Source: Cristatella mucedo (taxonomy: Eukaryota > Bryozoa > Phylactolaemata > Cristatellidae). From it: DNA of 64,000 bases. Below are positions 1 to 11,735 of the stretch, in pieces. The notes beneath the pieces were generated by a model that had not been told where the DNA came from, did not search any database, and worked only from the letters and a program-made list of their open reading frames with translations. The position numbers were made by a program, and so were the translations under genes. Each line of letters begins with the position of its first letter. The first letter of the stretch is position 1. The stretch spans positions 1,777,501-1,841,500 of the forward strand of contig WPIO01000075.1 in assembly GCA_009760855.2 (NCBI GenBank), in the 5' to 3' direction.

Positions 1-612
1 GGACAGAGACAGGACAGAGGACAGGACAGAGACAGGACAGAGACAGGACAGAGACAGGACAGAGACAGGACAGAGACAGGACAGAGACAGGACAGAGACA
101 GGACAGAGACAGGACAGGACAGAGACAGGACAGAGACAGGACAGAGACAGGACAGGACAGAGACAGGACAGAGACAGGACAGAGACAGGACAGAGACAGG
201 ACAGACAGGACAGAGACAGGACAGAGACAGGACAGAGACAGGACAGAGACAGGACAGAGACAGACAGAGACAGGACAGAGACAGGACAGAGACAGGACAG
301 AGACAGGACAGAGACAGGACAGAGACAGGACAGACAGGACAGAGACAGGACAGAGACAGGACAGAGACAGGACAGAGACAGGACAGAGACAGGACAGAGA
401 CAGGACAGAGACAGGACAGAGACAGGACAGACAGGACAGAGACAGGACAGAGACAGGACAGAGACAGGACAGAGACAGGACAGACAGGACAGAGACAGGA
501 CAGACAGGACAGAGACAGGACAGAGACAGGACAGAGACAGGACAGAGACAGGACAGAGACAGGACAGAGACAGAGACAGGACAGACACAGGACAGAGGCA
601 GGACAGAGACAG
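1..612. repeat. 11-bp satellite array, AGGACAGAGAC unit
   Basis: The unit AGGACAGAGAC is repeated head to tail from the first base, so the array continues beyond the window. Most units are identical. The common variants are short deletions that give AGGAC or GACAGAC, as expected from slippage. It codes for nothing: open frames here are purine-repeat artefacts. Confidence 0.95.
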
Positions 613-965
613 AGAGTGAGATAGAGAGACGGAGACAGATATATATATATATATATATATAAATAAAGATTGAGAGATTACAGAGAGATAGCGAGAGACA
701 GAGACAGAGAGATAAAGAGACAGAGAAGCAGAGAGAGACAGGGACAGAGACAAAGAGACAGAAAAACAGAGACAAAGGGCCGGAGAGACAGAGAGGGATG
801 GAGAAAGAAAGAGGTAGAGAGAAAGAGACAGACAGACAGAGAGAGACAGGCAGACAGACAGGCAGGGCGACAGACAGACAGACAGGCAAACACTCAGACA
901 GACAAATGGACTGACAGACAAACAGACTGACAACCAGAGAGAGAGAGAGAGAGAGAGAGAAACAG
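613..965. repeat. GACA/GA simple repeats with an AT run
   Basis: A run of (AT)n at about 637-661 is followed by mixed GAGA, GACA and GAAA tracts ending in pure (GA)n near 940-960. Arg/Glu-rich and Ser/Leu-rich frames on the two strands are repeat artefacts. Confidence 0.9.
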
Positions 966-1180
966 AGGCAGAGAGTGCTGAAGTCAGGCGACGGTCGCTT
1001 TACCAGCAGCTAAGTGACGGGAGAGGGAGTAGCCAGACTTCGTTGAAGCGCTGCCGCCATCTGTTTGGGCGTCGCTAGTCGACTAGGAGCAGGCGGAGGT
1101 TGGGTTCGGCTAGGATCTATTTTCACGCCGACGCAACGAAGCCTGCTCAAGGCAGCACATGGCCTATGGGGTCCATTAGC

Positions 1181-1285
1181 TATTATGATGATAATAAATT
1201 CGTATAGTGCCCTAAAGTAATTCAATCTCTTTCTAGGCACTTTACATCTGCTGCAAAGGATCCACGTTTGAATGCTCAGCGGTAG
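1181..1285 (-). mobile_element. L2-like LINE 3' end
   Basis: Read on the minus strand, this carries the 3' signature seen across the window: GCAG..TGTAAAGTGCCTAGAAAGAGATT, then the closing arm of the stem and an A/T-rich ATT tail. Only the 3' end is present, as is usual for 5'-truncated LINE insertions. Confidence 0.75.
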
Positions 1286-1465
1286 CATACTTAGTGACAG
1301 CAAGCACGACGTGCTTATAGGTGCGGCACAGGGTCGTGGGGCATGCGAGCCATCGCGCCAGCCGACCCACCCGACGACGCATTTACTCGACCGTCTAGTA
1401 AACGTAGCCGGTGCGGTTAACTTAGTAAATGTGTCGCGGATTGCCAGCGAGCGCTAGTCCGCAAA

Positions 1466-1525
1466 GCGAGTCGGACGAAAGCGAGTCGGACGAAAGCGAG
1501 TCGGACGAAAGCGAGTCGGACGAAT
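1466..1525. repeat. Four tandem copies of a 15-bp unit
   Basis: GCGAGTCGGACGAAA is repeated four times almost perfectly at 1466, 1481, 1496 and 1511, inside CpG-rich DNA. The period is a multiple of three, so open frames survive on both strands. I see no further sign of coding. Confidence 0.9.
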
Positions 1526-1906
1526 GCGGTCCGAATCTCGTCGGCTAAGGTGCCGCAGCGGCTACTCACAGGTGTCGTCCGCCCTTTGCGGTCAATTTGA
1601 ATGGACACCCCGCCGCCTCGCGATGAGCAGGAACCACGGCCGCAACGGTGCACTGAGCGTTCGGGTCGCTAGCACGCCGCCGCCGCCGACCCAGAGGACT
1701 CGTGCGCTCCCACACGCGACACGCGCCTATTTTGCATCGGGGCGCCGTTTCAGTCGTCGGAAGCTCGCGTATCGGACGGAGCTGGCAACGTCGCTAGTGA
1801 GCGAGCGTGACGTGGGGGCTACGGAAATTCCCCCCCCCTGGACGTTTCCCCCCTCCCGACATTCCCCTCCCCCGGATATTTCTCCCAAGCCGTAGGATGT
1901 TTCCCC

Positions 1907-2083
1907 CTCGGGTATATGGTTTAAGGCTTAGGTTTTAGGGTTTAGTGTTTAGGGTTTTAGGACTTAGGGGTTTAGAGTTGAGGATTTTTTAGGATTTAGG
2001 GTTGACCGTTTAGGGTTTAGGATTTTTAGGGTTTAGGGTTCAGAATTTAGGGTTTTATGGTTTTGGTGTTTAGGGTTTAGGTT
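1907..2083 (+). repeat. Degenerate TTTAGGG-type telomere-like array
   Basis: About 20 imperfect units of TTTAGGG, TTTTAGGG and TTAGG run in one orientation with many substitutions. The best-preserved motif, GGTTTAGGGTTTAGG, is the 7-base type rather than the TTAGGG or TTAGG usual in animals. It is interstitial, not a chromosome end. Confidence 0.8.
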
Positions 2084-2462
2084 TGCACCTCCGCCGCCTA
2101 AATCCACCCTTGCTCGTATTCCGCGCTTTAATTAGTGCGTGTGAGGACGTAACTACATCTTTGGATCTCGAGGTATACTCAGTAGATAGATATACTGAAG
2201 CTCATTTGGATCATTTGGATCATTTTCATTTTCATTCCTCATTTTCATCCGTTGCGCACGCCCCCTCTGACGGGTACGAACGAGCGCCTGGCAGCGTCGA
2301 GCGGGACCGAACTCCTGAGGGACCGAACTGTATAGCTCGCCGCTGCCGCTGAAGATGCCGCCGCCGCTGCTCGTAGCTTCATTAGAAACCATCCTTCCAA
2401 TCCGCCCATTCTTCTAATTAGACTGAGTTGATTTTGTTTCATTAGAGCGTGAATTTCATTTA

Positions 2463-2682
<220 letters not shown>

Positions 2683-2839
2683 ATCTGTATTCTTGGTTAT
2701 ACATTCATCAACATAGGGGGAATGTGCTAACGGGGGGGGGGTGTCTGGGGGGGAAATGTCCAAGGGTCCACCACGGGGGGAAAGCTTCCAGCGGCGGGGA
2801 AATGTCCAGGGGGAACGACTCCTACGACCGTGGTTCTAG

Positions 2840-4330
2840 AGCTTTCTAGACGCTGAGCAAAGCGGCTGCTCGAGCCGAGCACGAGCAGCCGCTTCTCCTT
2901 GACCGAAAGAGAGTCGGGAGCGCGACCCCTGGACGGCGGCGGCGGCGGCGGCGGCGGCCGTCGTCACGACGCACGTCATCGACGTCAGCGGCCGGATCCA
3001 GTTCCCGCGTGCGGCGTGCGTTTCGGAGAACGAAATTCTTCCGCACACTTACAGTCACGCGCGAGCGCGCGCGCCGGGCCGCGCGCCGAGTGTGGGAAAA
3101 TGCAGCTGCGACGGAGCGTCCGTGTCGCAACGCAGTGAATGCGGACGGTCGTCCGCCCGCGATGCGGACGCCGCTCGCGCTGCTAATCGAACGTGAGTGG
3201 CGTGAGTTGTCGACGGACAAGTGCACGCTGTCGTTTCGCAACCGCGCTCGCTCACCCGGAAGCGACCGCCGACGGACGAGTCGGCCGCTGAACGCGCCCC
3301 GCTCGCTGCATGCTGGCACGCGAAGGCCGTGCACGCGTTCTGCTGAGTCACTCGCCGAAGGTTCTGTGCGATTGCTCCTCGCTCCCGCATCCTCTCGCGC
3401 TCGCAGTCCGTGCTCCCAAGGCCGTGCTGCAAGCTCTCAAACTGGGGCCACGCGAGCGCGTCTGTGAGCACCGCAGAGTCTGGCGCCGTCTCGGCGTTTT
3501 CGCGATTTGAGTGTGAAATGCGTGCGCGTGAAAGCTGAGCCGGCAACCCGAATGGTAAGAGGAACATGGCAACCATGCATGCATGGCAACCCGACTGGCA
3601 CGAGGAACAGTGCAGGCTGCGTAAAAATGTCGACCTTAAAAGAAGGAACTCCCGGAGCGCGGCTCAAACGTTCAAGGCTCGCCGGATGGCAGCTCGGAGC
3701 GTCGCTGCCGCGGTCGTCGTGCGCTGGCAGCGGTGCTAGCCCAGAGTTGGACAGGCGCGTCCTTACGCGGCGTCTTCACTGGAGGCTCGGCGGAGTTTTG
3801 ACGCGCGAGTCGAGCACGTCTGACGTCACGCGTCGCAGAAGTCCGGTAGGCGGCGGGCAATAAGGCAATAAGAAACGCTTCGTAGTTAGGAGCCGCACGT
3901 GCATGCGTTCGCAGTTTGGGAAAATCGTGTTCGAAAATCCATGTTTCGCCTGAGCGACCGGAGAGCAGCGACGGTGCTATATATAGCTTTAAGTCCCGTA
4001 GCCACACGCTCGGTGAGCCGACGTCGTTGCTCGGTCGGCCGAGGGGCTGGCGGCGGCGGCGGACAGAACGTTGGCTGGGATTAAAATTCAAGGTCGACGA
4101 CGCATATCCGGCAAAGACGGCCGTTGCTTTGCGGTTCGCATTTGTGCGTTTGTATCGGGCACACGCACTGTGTATATATACGTTCGTGAATGCGCGTGCC
4201 TGTCCGTGCGTAGTCGTGCGAGCGCGCAGGCGCCTTCGGGATGCAAGAAAACGCATGCGCAGATGAAGACGCCCGCGTACGCATGGGCTCCTTGCATCCC
4301 AAAATTCGCCGTACAAAAAAAGGTGCTACG
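2840..4330. promoter_or_regulatory. CpG-rich block, candidate promoter region
   Basis: The block is dense in CpG and GC compared with the sequence after 4330. It includes a (GGC)n tract at about 2933-2959, a TATATATA motif at about 3978-3986, another near 4172, and a good donor-like ATG|GTAAGA at 3555. Long frames occur on both strands (for example 3672-4316 minus) but are low-complexity, Arg-rich and mutually overlapping, as GC-rich DNA gives by chance. No downstream coding exon was found, so any gene served here is unknown. Confidence 0.45.
2860..2894. other. Perfect 13-bp inverted repeat with 9-nt loop
   Basis: AAGCGGCTGCTCG at 2860-2872 is matched by its exact reverse complement at 2882-2894. 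This GC-rich hairpin sits at the upstream edge of the CpG-rich block. There is no T-run, so it is not a terminator. Confidence 0.85.
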
Positions 4331-5690
4331 CTAACGAGTCTCCTGAATATTTTAGTGTTTGATTCAAAATCAAATTGATTTTAGCTGGCAATTCAAAACC
4401 GCTTAAAATCACTCCAAACCGATTTTTGCTTATTTTCATTGCTTTTTACTTGTTTTGAAGACACTCTATTCAGTTCTTTCTTCTTACTTCCAGCTCTTAC
4501 TTCCGGGTCTTGCTTCCGGCTGGTGACTCGATTAGTCGAGTTCTTACTCGAAAACCACGGTGCCCTCTTCAAGCGAGATTTATCCATCGAACTCGCCGAT
4601 GAGGAAGGACATTTTCCGATCCATCGCCGACATTCCACACATCCAAATTTATCGGCGAACGTTTCAGCGAAAAATCGTCAAGTTCGATCATATCGAGGGG
4701 GTTGGAGGGTGGCTTCGAAAATCCTTGCGGCATTCCTCCTATCCCTGCTGCAGGCTTCCTTTTACAACGGAGTAGCTGTGGCTTCATCTTTCGAAATGAA
4801 TCCACGCAAGTGAACGAACGAACAATATAGGCATCGACGTCGAAACAGCTTCCAATCCTTCCGACTCAAACTTCTCGGAAATATGGACAGATACATCACT
4901 GTCAGGGCGCACGCCTTTGTTCTTGTCTTGTTGCGCCATGGAGAGTGAATAATAGAGACGTCCGGCGTGCTGCAGCGCCTCACTGTGATGGGGTATTTAA
5001 AACCAATAAAACCGAGGCTGAATTTTGGTGGATTAAAAACCGGTTTAAAACCGCCAGGTTTCAAACGAACGATTCACTACTTCTGTATCGCACCTCGAGC
5101 CCAAGTGGCTTTTCCAGGAAACATTCCGGCCATCTCACTCTGTCTCAGGCAAGCAAGAGAATGTGGGAATTCAAGCCACGACAGGACGACAGCGGAGGAA
5201 GCGTGCGGCGCATGAGCAGCTCATGCCGGACGGCTCCTGGATTCTGGCAGCCGGAGCCAGTGCTCAGTGGCTGCCACGATGATGACACGATAGTGGGCGA
5301 GCGAGAAACATGGATGCTACTGTGCATTCATAGACCCACAGATAGCCGAACCTTCTGTCACCCATAATTTTCATGAAAAATGAGGCTAAGGGAGATTTAT
5401 TGCCCGGAGAGAGGACGCGCTGCTGAAGGTGAGAAGAGGTCGCAACTGGCGCAGCTGTATTACAGTCAGGCGTGGGTGACTCAAGCGACATTCGAGCATT
5501 GCGGAAGAGCGTCAACCAAAAGCCAGCCTAGGAAATGAAAGTATAACTAATTTTATAGATTTTAAGGTCAAAATAGCCTACCCGTTCATTCATAATTTAT
5601 TCTACCAGCTTCACTGCTTTTGCTGGATCCTTCATTACTATGTTAACCGGTATAGTCTCGCTAGGACCCAAGAATAGTACGATCGCCCGA
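4331..5690. other. Unassigned intergenic sequence
   Basis: CpG density drops here. I see no coding region, repeat family or RNA gene. A short CTTACTTCC-type direct repeat occurs near 4483-4515. Confidence 0.5.
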
Positions 5691-5698
5691 GTCTTTTT

Positions 5699-5708
5699 AA
5701 GTAGTAGT

Positions 5709-5739
<31 letters not shown>

Positions 5740-5750
5740 GTAGCAGTAGA
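5699..5750 (+). repeat. (AGC/AGT)n trinucleotide microsatellite
   Basis: The tract alternates GTA, GCA and ACA triplets. No credible frame extends through it into flanking coding sequence. Confidence 0.85.
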
Positions 5751-5884
5751 ATCCCTAGTAATTCTGAACGTTAGAACTTACTAGGGTGAGGTCTTTCTAA
5801 ATGCGAGTCTGTAAACTCCAAGCACTCGTCGAGGATGTCGGTGCGAGATGAAGCACCAGCTGATGGTCACACTATCGTATCTTC

Positions 5885-5973
5885 GCCAAGGAGAGCTACA
5901 GCAAATGTAAAGTGCCTAGAAAGAGATTCAGTGCACTGTGGGCGTTATGCACATATATTATTATTATTTGTTA
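5885..5973 (+). mobile_element. L2-like LINE 3' end
   Basis: CAGCAAATGTAAAGTGCC followed by TAGAAAGAGATT and an ATTATTATTATT tail matches the family 3' end. The closing arm of the stem-loop is degraded. Confidence 0.75.
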
Positions 5974-6250
5974 ATTAATTAACTTAATGCAGCCACGTGT
6001 TTAGTGTTTCATATGGAGAACCCACTCGGTTATCGTCTTGGTTAACGAAAGCAGGCGAAAGTCAAGACTGACTGTCGGTAAGACAGCCGCTCTGTCTGTT
6101 TGTCCGTCGATACAGCTGCCGGCGATAACTTGAATGACGGGCACAGCTCGGTGTAATCGGCATTAATGTTATTGGGAATGCTGCGGTAGTGCGTAGCTAG
6201 CCTTCCAAAGAAGCAATTCTTAAAAGGGGAACACAGATTAACTAATGACA

Positions 6251-6849
6251 ATATATTACCCCCTGCAATTCCGCCAAGCCGATGAGTACTCAGTGAGGCG
6301 TGGCTGCCGAGTGAAGCAGACTAAACGCGATCATCAAATCGGTGTGGGTCTAAACACTAAGCCAGAGTCTGAAAACTAAGTCAAAACGATCGTTGATCAA
6401 CATTTCTCAAGCAGCGCTTGAGAAATACGGTCGATAGCAACACTGGCACCATCCCGAGGTCCTTATTTATGCATGCAGCTTGTCTGGTCTGCAGCGACGC
6501 AAGCAGCCGACGGGCTCAGCGGAACCAAAACGGCGATGATGCTGCCATCATTCTTCCATTGAAGATCAGTAATGGAATGGCAGCCAGCAGTTTCAGCGGA
6601 TTTTTGCAGCTTGAAATCCAAAACAATTCACTTGAAATGCATTTATGGTAATGCTAAGTCCCACTTGTAATGAGCTTTACAAATCTGTGCTTAGAGCAAA
6701 TTGCAAAGGTGTTCGAAAAAAGAAAGGCATATCGCGACGGAAGGACAGTTAGCTACACCCACATCGTGCATTCTAGGCTGGGTGAATACCGGCGGTGCAA
6801 CGATGACTGCCGACGAATGACTTTGGAGCGGACCTTGTATCGAACGCAA
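6251..6849. other. Unassigned intergenic sequence
   Basis: A 77-codon frame at 6418-6651 shows no recognisable domain and lacks a flanking splice pattern. I see nothing else here. Confidence 0.4.
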
Positions 6850-6854
6850 CTTCC

Positions 6855-6943
6855 CTGTACAGCAAATGTAAAGCGCCTAGAAAGAGATTAAGTTCTCTGA
6901 AGGCGCTTTATCAAGTGCATTATTATTATTATTATCATTATTA
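6855..6943 (+). mobile_element. L2-like LINE 3' end, well preserved
   Basis: CAGCAAATGTAAAGCGCC, AGAGATTAAGTTCTCTGA and GGCGCTTTATC form an intact stem-loop followed by (ATT)n. This is one of the clearest tails in the window. Confidence 0.85.
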
Positions 6944-6944
6944 A

Positions 6945-7600
6945 AGGTCGGTCCTCGTGCTTGGCTGGGTCTGTCCACCGCGTAGGACAAAGTAGGTGCT
7001 GATATACGGTCTGCAAATGAGGAGCTATTTTCCCACCGGTCTTGATTATTTTGTTTCTTTTGCTAGCCTCACTAATTTTGGCCCACGTCGTTTGAGAAAA
7101 GGGAGAAGAGGAGGTAAATTATGGAGGTGTACGTACGCAGGCACGTGTATGTTCAATTTTCACAGGAAGACAGACAGATTTTCAGCTACACCTTAACATT
7201 CGAATAGTGAAATCGCTCACGCCGATCGAAAAAGTAATTTTAGTCTTGTAACTGGGTTTCTGATCTCATTTGGGCACGAGGGAATGAAATCACAGCATCC
7301 CAGCATTGCTATTCTAGGTCGTCGCCTCTGAGTCGATGTGAAGCTCGTTTCGCTTGTCAAAGTTCCCAGGTCCTCCACCTGAATAAAGCAGCAATATTGA
7401 CGCGCAAACTTAAGAGGAGTTTCCTTCGCCGGATATGGCGTAACATGGCCTGGTTAAATCCTGCTGCGCCTACGCCTGTGCTCATAGAAAGAGACACACT
7501 TGTCACGAACTCTGGTCTGGTCAGGAGAGGATTCGGCGAGCTCTGTCCGGGCGTAGACAGCCACTGCCTGGTTTCGGCCACTCAGCCTGGTAGAGCTGAG
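6945..7600. other. Unassigned intergenic sequence
   Basis: There is no recognisable gene, repeat family or RNA. Short frames at 6996-7196 and 7357-7630 show no domain. Confidence 0.4.
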
Positions 7601-7639
7601 CAACGGCCGGCTTTCCCCATGGGAAAATAGCGCCAGCTA

Positions 7640-8535
7640 AGCTCGCCTGTTCGCCAGGTACGGGCCGGCGGCGGAGTGCATACGGCCAAGCATGCTAAGC
7701 AGCGACCTGCATGCAAAGGCTTGGTGACGTCATAAAGTGCACGAGCCCGGTCGTGTCAGCAAGTTAGAATGTTTCAGCTACAGCAGCGCATGCAGCGAGG
7801 TGAGACTAGCGTACCTGGCGGTTAAAACGGTCGGTGAGCTGGCTCACCGGGCAGAGCAGAGCAGAGCCGTCCGCGGTCGCTCCAGCCGGAGGCGACGGAC
7901 CCGACGGACGTGGCGGTCGAAGAGAAAACTTTCGGTCGCACGATGCAGCCCCCTTCGACGCTTGACTTTGAACCACTCGCGAGGCTTCAGCTAGGTTTCT
8001 GGCGCAGAAGCCTCGCTAATCGCCAGCGATAAACTGAATGACTTGTACGAGTGGGTACTCGACGCTGCCGGGTCAACGAGGCAACCCACCAATCGGGCTT
8101 CTCAACTAGCGGATCGTGCACACTCGGCGGCGGCGGCTGCGGCATCCAGCGCACAGCCTGGAGAGGAGCCGGTGCAGCGCCTGGCAGTGTTCTCTCTCGG
8201 CTGGGCAGACGCCCACTCCCTGGCTCCGAGTGGTGTCATGCAGCCCCTACGATAATCGGAACGGCTGAGGCGGCCGGCGAAGAAGGGCATGAAGGTCACT
8301 GGCGGAGCTCGAGCCAGCTCGAGCTCATGTGCTTCAAAGAGCTCAGAAAGGCTTGCGACGTTGACTCGCTGGCTGGCGGCGGCTGGCGGTGGCCAACCCA
8401 GGCAAGACGGCGGTGCGCCAGAGCGAGGCTCACTGGAGGTTCGGTTCGGCCAGCGCGCCCAGAGAGCCTCGAACTGGTGTCAGCAACCGGCCGCCTTGGC
8501 TGAGCTAGCGTCCCTGCGCTTCCTTCCGGTATGAT
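7640..8535. promoter_or_regulatory. GC/CpG-rich block
   Basis: GC and CpG rise with CGGCGG and GGCTGG motifs. Overlapping frames on both strands (for example 8051-8503 plus) are Ala/Arg/Gly-rich and unrecognised. It may be an unannotated promoter or merely GC-rich DNA: no splice donor or coding exon could be tied to it. Confidence 0.3.
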
Positions 8536-8639
8536 GTGAGTTCCAAGTATTTCTAAATCAGACTAAACCGGAGGCAGGAGATGAGAGGCTAAAAAAGGCA
8601 CGACAAATCAGCTACTCGAGCCACAGCTCCTCGGGTAAA

Positions 8640-9097
8640 CGATGCTGAGCTTCGTCGTGCCGCACGCAGCTGCCTGCTTTAAATTATGACGCTCAACCTT
8701 TCATGCCTGAAAGCACCGATTAAAGCTTCAAAGAGTCGTGGTTAGCTGCGATGGCATACCACTAGGTAAGGCAGTTTCTTTTGACGACCTCGGTGCCGAG
8801 GTTGAGGGGTTCGAATCTTGTGGCGGGTGATTTTTTATCGCCGCTGCAAGCGATGGTGATAGCCGTAAAGGCTCTTCTGTCGCTATACTAAAGAGGCTGT
8901 TAAGTCAGCTAGTATTTTCACATAGTAAATCCTGTACATTCTCATAATAGAGAAATTCGGGCTCCGAGAAAAATTCCTGCTGTAATAAAGAGTGCTAGGC
9001 TTCGTCATTAGCACGTAGCTGACCACTCTAAATAGCAATGGTCACTCATGCGTGCCTTAAAGCACTGGTTAAAGCTTCGAAGAGTCATAATGTTAGT
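8640..9097 (+). repeat. Imperfect direct repeat pair of about 105 bp
   Basis: The segments at about 8640-8745 and 8990-9097 share a core around AAAGC(A)..GGTTAAAGCTTCGAAGAGTC and aligned flanking sequence, with roughly two-thirds identity by eye. A SINE lies between them. The segment after each also shares a CATAGTA..AAATCC motif. This is a dispersed or duplicated family I do not recognise. Confidence 0.5.
8751..8918 (+). mobile_element. SINE family A, tRNA-headed
   Basis: The head has an A-box-like ACTAGGTAAGGCAGTT, then ACGACCTCGG and a clear B-box, GGTTCGAATCT, at 8808-8818. The body reads CGCCGCTGCAAGCGATGG, TGATAGCCGTAAAGGCTCTT and ends GGCTGTTAAGTCAGCTAG. The same order of blocks recurs in about nine other places here. 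No acceptor stem pairs up, so it is a SINE and not a tRNA gene. Confidence 0.8.
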
Positions 9098-9159
9098 CAA
9101 ATATTTCCTCATAGTAGAGCAAATCCGGATTACAGATACATTCCTACTTTGGTAAAATC

Positions 9160-9764
9160 ATGAATCAATATTGTTGTGCCCGGGTGGCAGTTGTTATTTG
9201 ATTATTCCTTATTCCTCAGAATGATGAAACAATGACCACTATTCACTGCAAACTTCGCTGTTGTGACCAGGAAAGTTGGTAACATGAAATAGCCATTTTT
9301 GATTAGCTAAATGTAAAATCAGACAGATACGCGAATTAATAGAAATTAACATTTATTTACTCCGAAATCCCGCACAGATGACCTTTCAAAGTGATCAGAA
9401 ATAAAAAGACACTATAAATTCGTTGCTACCCTGAAAGTTGCTTTCTTAAGGAAGCCACGTAAAACAGTCTCTGCTATGTTTTTGTTAGAGTGTCTTTAGT
9501 AACGATGCTAAGAGTTCAACTAATCCCAGCGAAAGCACTTGCCTGGATCCTCAGACTAAGCTCTCACGGTCTTCTTGAGATTTTTTAAAGTGAGTATCAA
9601 AGATATGTACTTTGAAGAATTTCTACATACCACTTAGTCTATTTATTAATGAAATCTTGAATCGGCTGCTCGTAGTTTTCAGTCTCGTGATTTCTAAGAA
9701 ACCCGCGAGCTGCTGCAACGATACTCCTCTCCAGGTGGCTTTCTCTATCCTATTAAGCTAATTG
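9160..9764. other. Unassigned A/T-rich intergenic sequence
   Basis: I see no gene or repeat family here. Confidence 0.4.
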
Positions 9765-9772
9765 CATTTCAC

Positions 9773-9853
9773 TTTACAGCAAATGTAAAGCGCCTAGAGA
9801 GAGATTAAGTTCTCTGAGGGCGCTTTATCAAGTGATTTATTATTATTATTATA
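9773..9853 (+). mobile_element. L2-like LINE 3' end
   Basis: An intact stem-loop (AAAGCGCC .. GGGCGCTTT, with internal GAGATTAAGTTCTC) is followed by (ATT)n. Only the last 80 bp are present. Confidence 0.85.
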
Positions 9854-10014
9854 AGCTTGTTGGCGAATTCTTCGTGGTGCTCGATCTTCTATATCGGATA
9901 TGCGAAGATGCCAGTTATGACCTCAGTCTCCAATTGCTGTCGAAAGACCTGGAGGGACTTGAAAAGTTGTTGCCAGTGAGCGTGCTGCCACTAATCACTC
10001 GATAGCGCTTCATT

Positions 10015-10107
10015 TGCAGCAAATTTAAAATGCCTGGAAAGAAATTAAGTTCAGCGAGGGTGCTATACAAATTTAAAAAAATTATTATTGTTAATATTAT
10101 TATAATT
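10015..10107 (+). mobile_element. L2-like LINE 3' end, diverged
   Basis: GCAGCAAATTTAAAATGCC, GAAATTAAGTTC and GGGTGCTATAC precede an ATTATTATTG tail. It is the same module as the copy 240 bp upstream but older. Confidence 0.7.
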
Positions 10108-10245
10108 GTCTAGAGAAGAGGTTGGCAAAGTCCGGCCTTTAGGCCAGATCCGGCCTAGATAATGCTCCAGTCCGGCCTAGCGGATCCATAGTTATTTATT
10201 GATGGATCCAGCCTAACTGAGTTGTCCCGGTTTCGTTCCAGTTCA
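10108..10245 (+). mobile_element. hAT-like element end (tentative)
   Basis: GAGGTTGGCAAAGTCCGGCC followed by AGGCCAGATCCGGCC resembles the ends of hAT-type non-autonomous elements, which often read GGTTGGCAAA..CGGCC. GTCCGGCCTAG recurs at about 10171. No matching opposite end or transposase was found. Confidence 0.4.
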
Positions 10246-10804
10246 TTACTGCTGTTGCAGCTCAACTTATGGGCCGCGTTTATTTTTAGAACTTGAAGCA
10301 GAAGCGTCTGACCGGGAGGTAGGATGTAAGTCTACCTCTATAATTGCCGTGCGCGTCTGTGCGTCTTTTGCGACTGTTTGTTGGTTGTCTCGCCACGCCC
10401 ACTCAGCCGGCCTGGAGGAGTGGGCGTGGTTTCTTAAGCAACATTTTGACACTGGACAAGCCTCTTTGAGCTGCTCTGATCGAGCCACTAAGAGAGGCCG
10501 GTATTTGTTCGCATTAAAAGGCTCGCAGGTAAAATTTCTACGAAGAGGAGCCATTCACTCGGGTTACAGGGCATTCAAATAGCCTCGAATATCACGGCCC
10601 ATCACGGTAGAAGCGCGTCCCATATTGCCTACTCAAGTGAAGTTAATGAAAAGTCAGTGGTCCTTTCTTTAATCTGTTACTTTCGCATTTTAAGCCAAAA
10701 ACTTCCACCCGATTGAGCCTATATTTTTTAGAAGCTCATCATGAGATGTAGTAAGAGGAGAGTCTAAGTGATAGTTTTATTAGCACCGATATGACATATG
10801 GAGC

Positions 10805-11115
10805 AGCTAGTGCACGATAAAATTGAAGACCATCTGCAAAACAAAGGCTAATCTGGTAAGCATTACTATTTCAGTCTGACTTACATGGCGACCACATTTC
10901 ACAGAAATATACAGGTACATACAGGGAAATATACGTGGACGAATGTAAGGCTGTGAAGAAGAACGTGTATTTTTTAGCTTCTTTTTGGATGCCATAAAAT
11001 CAGGAAATGACGTGATGTCAGTCGGGTAACGAGCTCCCCTCGTTGAGAGCGAAAGCAAGATCTGCGAGTTCATGCAGGTGTGCCGGAGCAAGAGAGTGGA
11101 GGTCACCTTTAAATA
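10805..11115 (-). pseudogene. LINE ORF2 C-terminal remnant
   Basis: The minus-strand frame contains RYPTDITSFPDF followed by KKKLKN, matching the AWNSLPTRVT..F(K)xxLKTHLF block at the end of the better LINE copies here. It is diverged, has no family tail and lacks the polymerase motifs. Confidence 0.5.
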
Positions 11116-11119
11116 TTTT

Positions 11120-11735
11120 CGAGTGAATGGCAATTCGGGCTTGACGTTGCAGCTACCGTCGCCGTTATATGATGAGGCTCATTTTTGCGAAATAGATGCT
11201 AAAATCGAACAGCGAAAAAGAAAAACACGGCCGCAAGATTCTTTTCAGCCCCACAGCGGCAACCAGAGGTCACTGACTGAGAGCCTCCTTAAGTGCTAAG
11301 CGCAGCTATCTCACCTCCACACTGAGAGCTGACCGAACGGCACCCGTCGGAGTGCATTGTGGGAGCTGGGAATCTTTTCATTGGTCGTGGCCGGAGCAGC
11401 TCAAACTTCCAACTATGGGGTTCTATAATAAATCTAAGTAAATATATTAATAATAAATAATGAAGGAATGAATGTAATAAACATAAAATCACGAGCCTCT
11501 GCTGCTTGCCTGAAGACACTGGGGTGGCTGAGTTTCTCGCACATCTTAACCGTGTACAGTGGCCCTAATATCTTGAATTTTGATTTTTAAAGAAAGCGAT
11601 AAGGAAAAGGAATTCGTGAGACGATTCACAGGTCTTACATCGTAATGCTCAATTTCCTCAATCCAGTAAGAAAAAAGGATGACTAATTCTGCAGCTTCAT
11701 TCGTAGGGCGGTAGAAGATTTTTAAGGGCTATCTT
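11120..11735. other. Unassigned intergenic sequence
   Basis: Frames at 11072-11299 and 11289-11519 are short and unrecognised. I see nothing else here. Confidence 0.4.

Noticed and set aside
1-612. CRISPR-like array
   Set aside because: There are no spacers: the 11-bp units are contiguous, and the sequence is from an animal genome.
1826-1912. Cluster of NF-kappaB binding sites
   Set aside because: The units fit a repeated, inverted end sequence better than a regulatory cluster, and no gene is nearby.
3672-4316. 214-codon minus-strand frame in the CpG-rich block
   Set aside because: It is Arg-rich, overlaps equally long plus-strand frames and has no recognisable domain, so chance in GC-rich DNA explains it.
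8751-8830. tRNA gene
   Set aside because: A and B boxes are present but no acceptor stem or anticodon arm pairs up, and the same head recurs with a common body, so it is a SINE.
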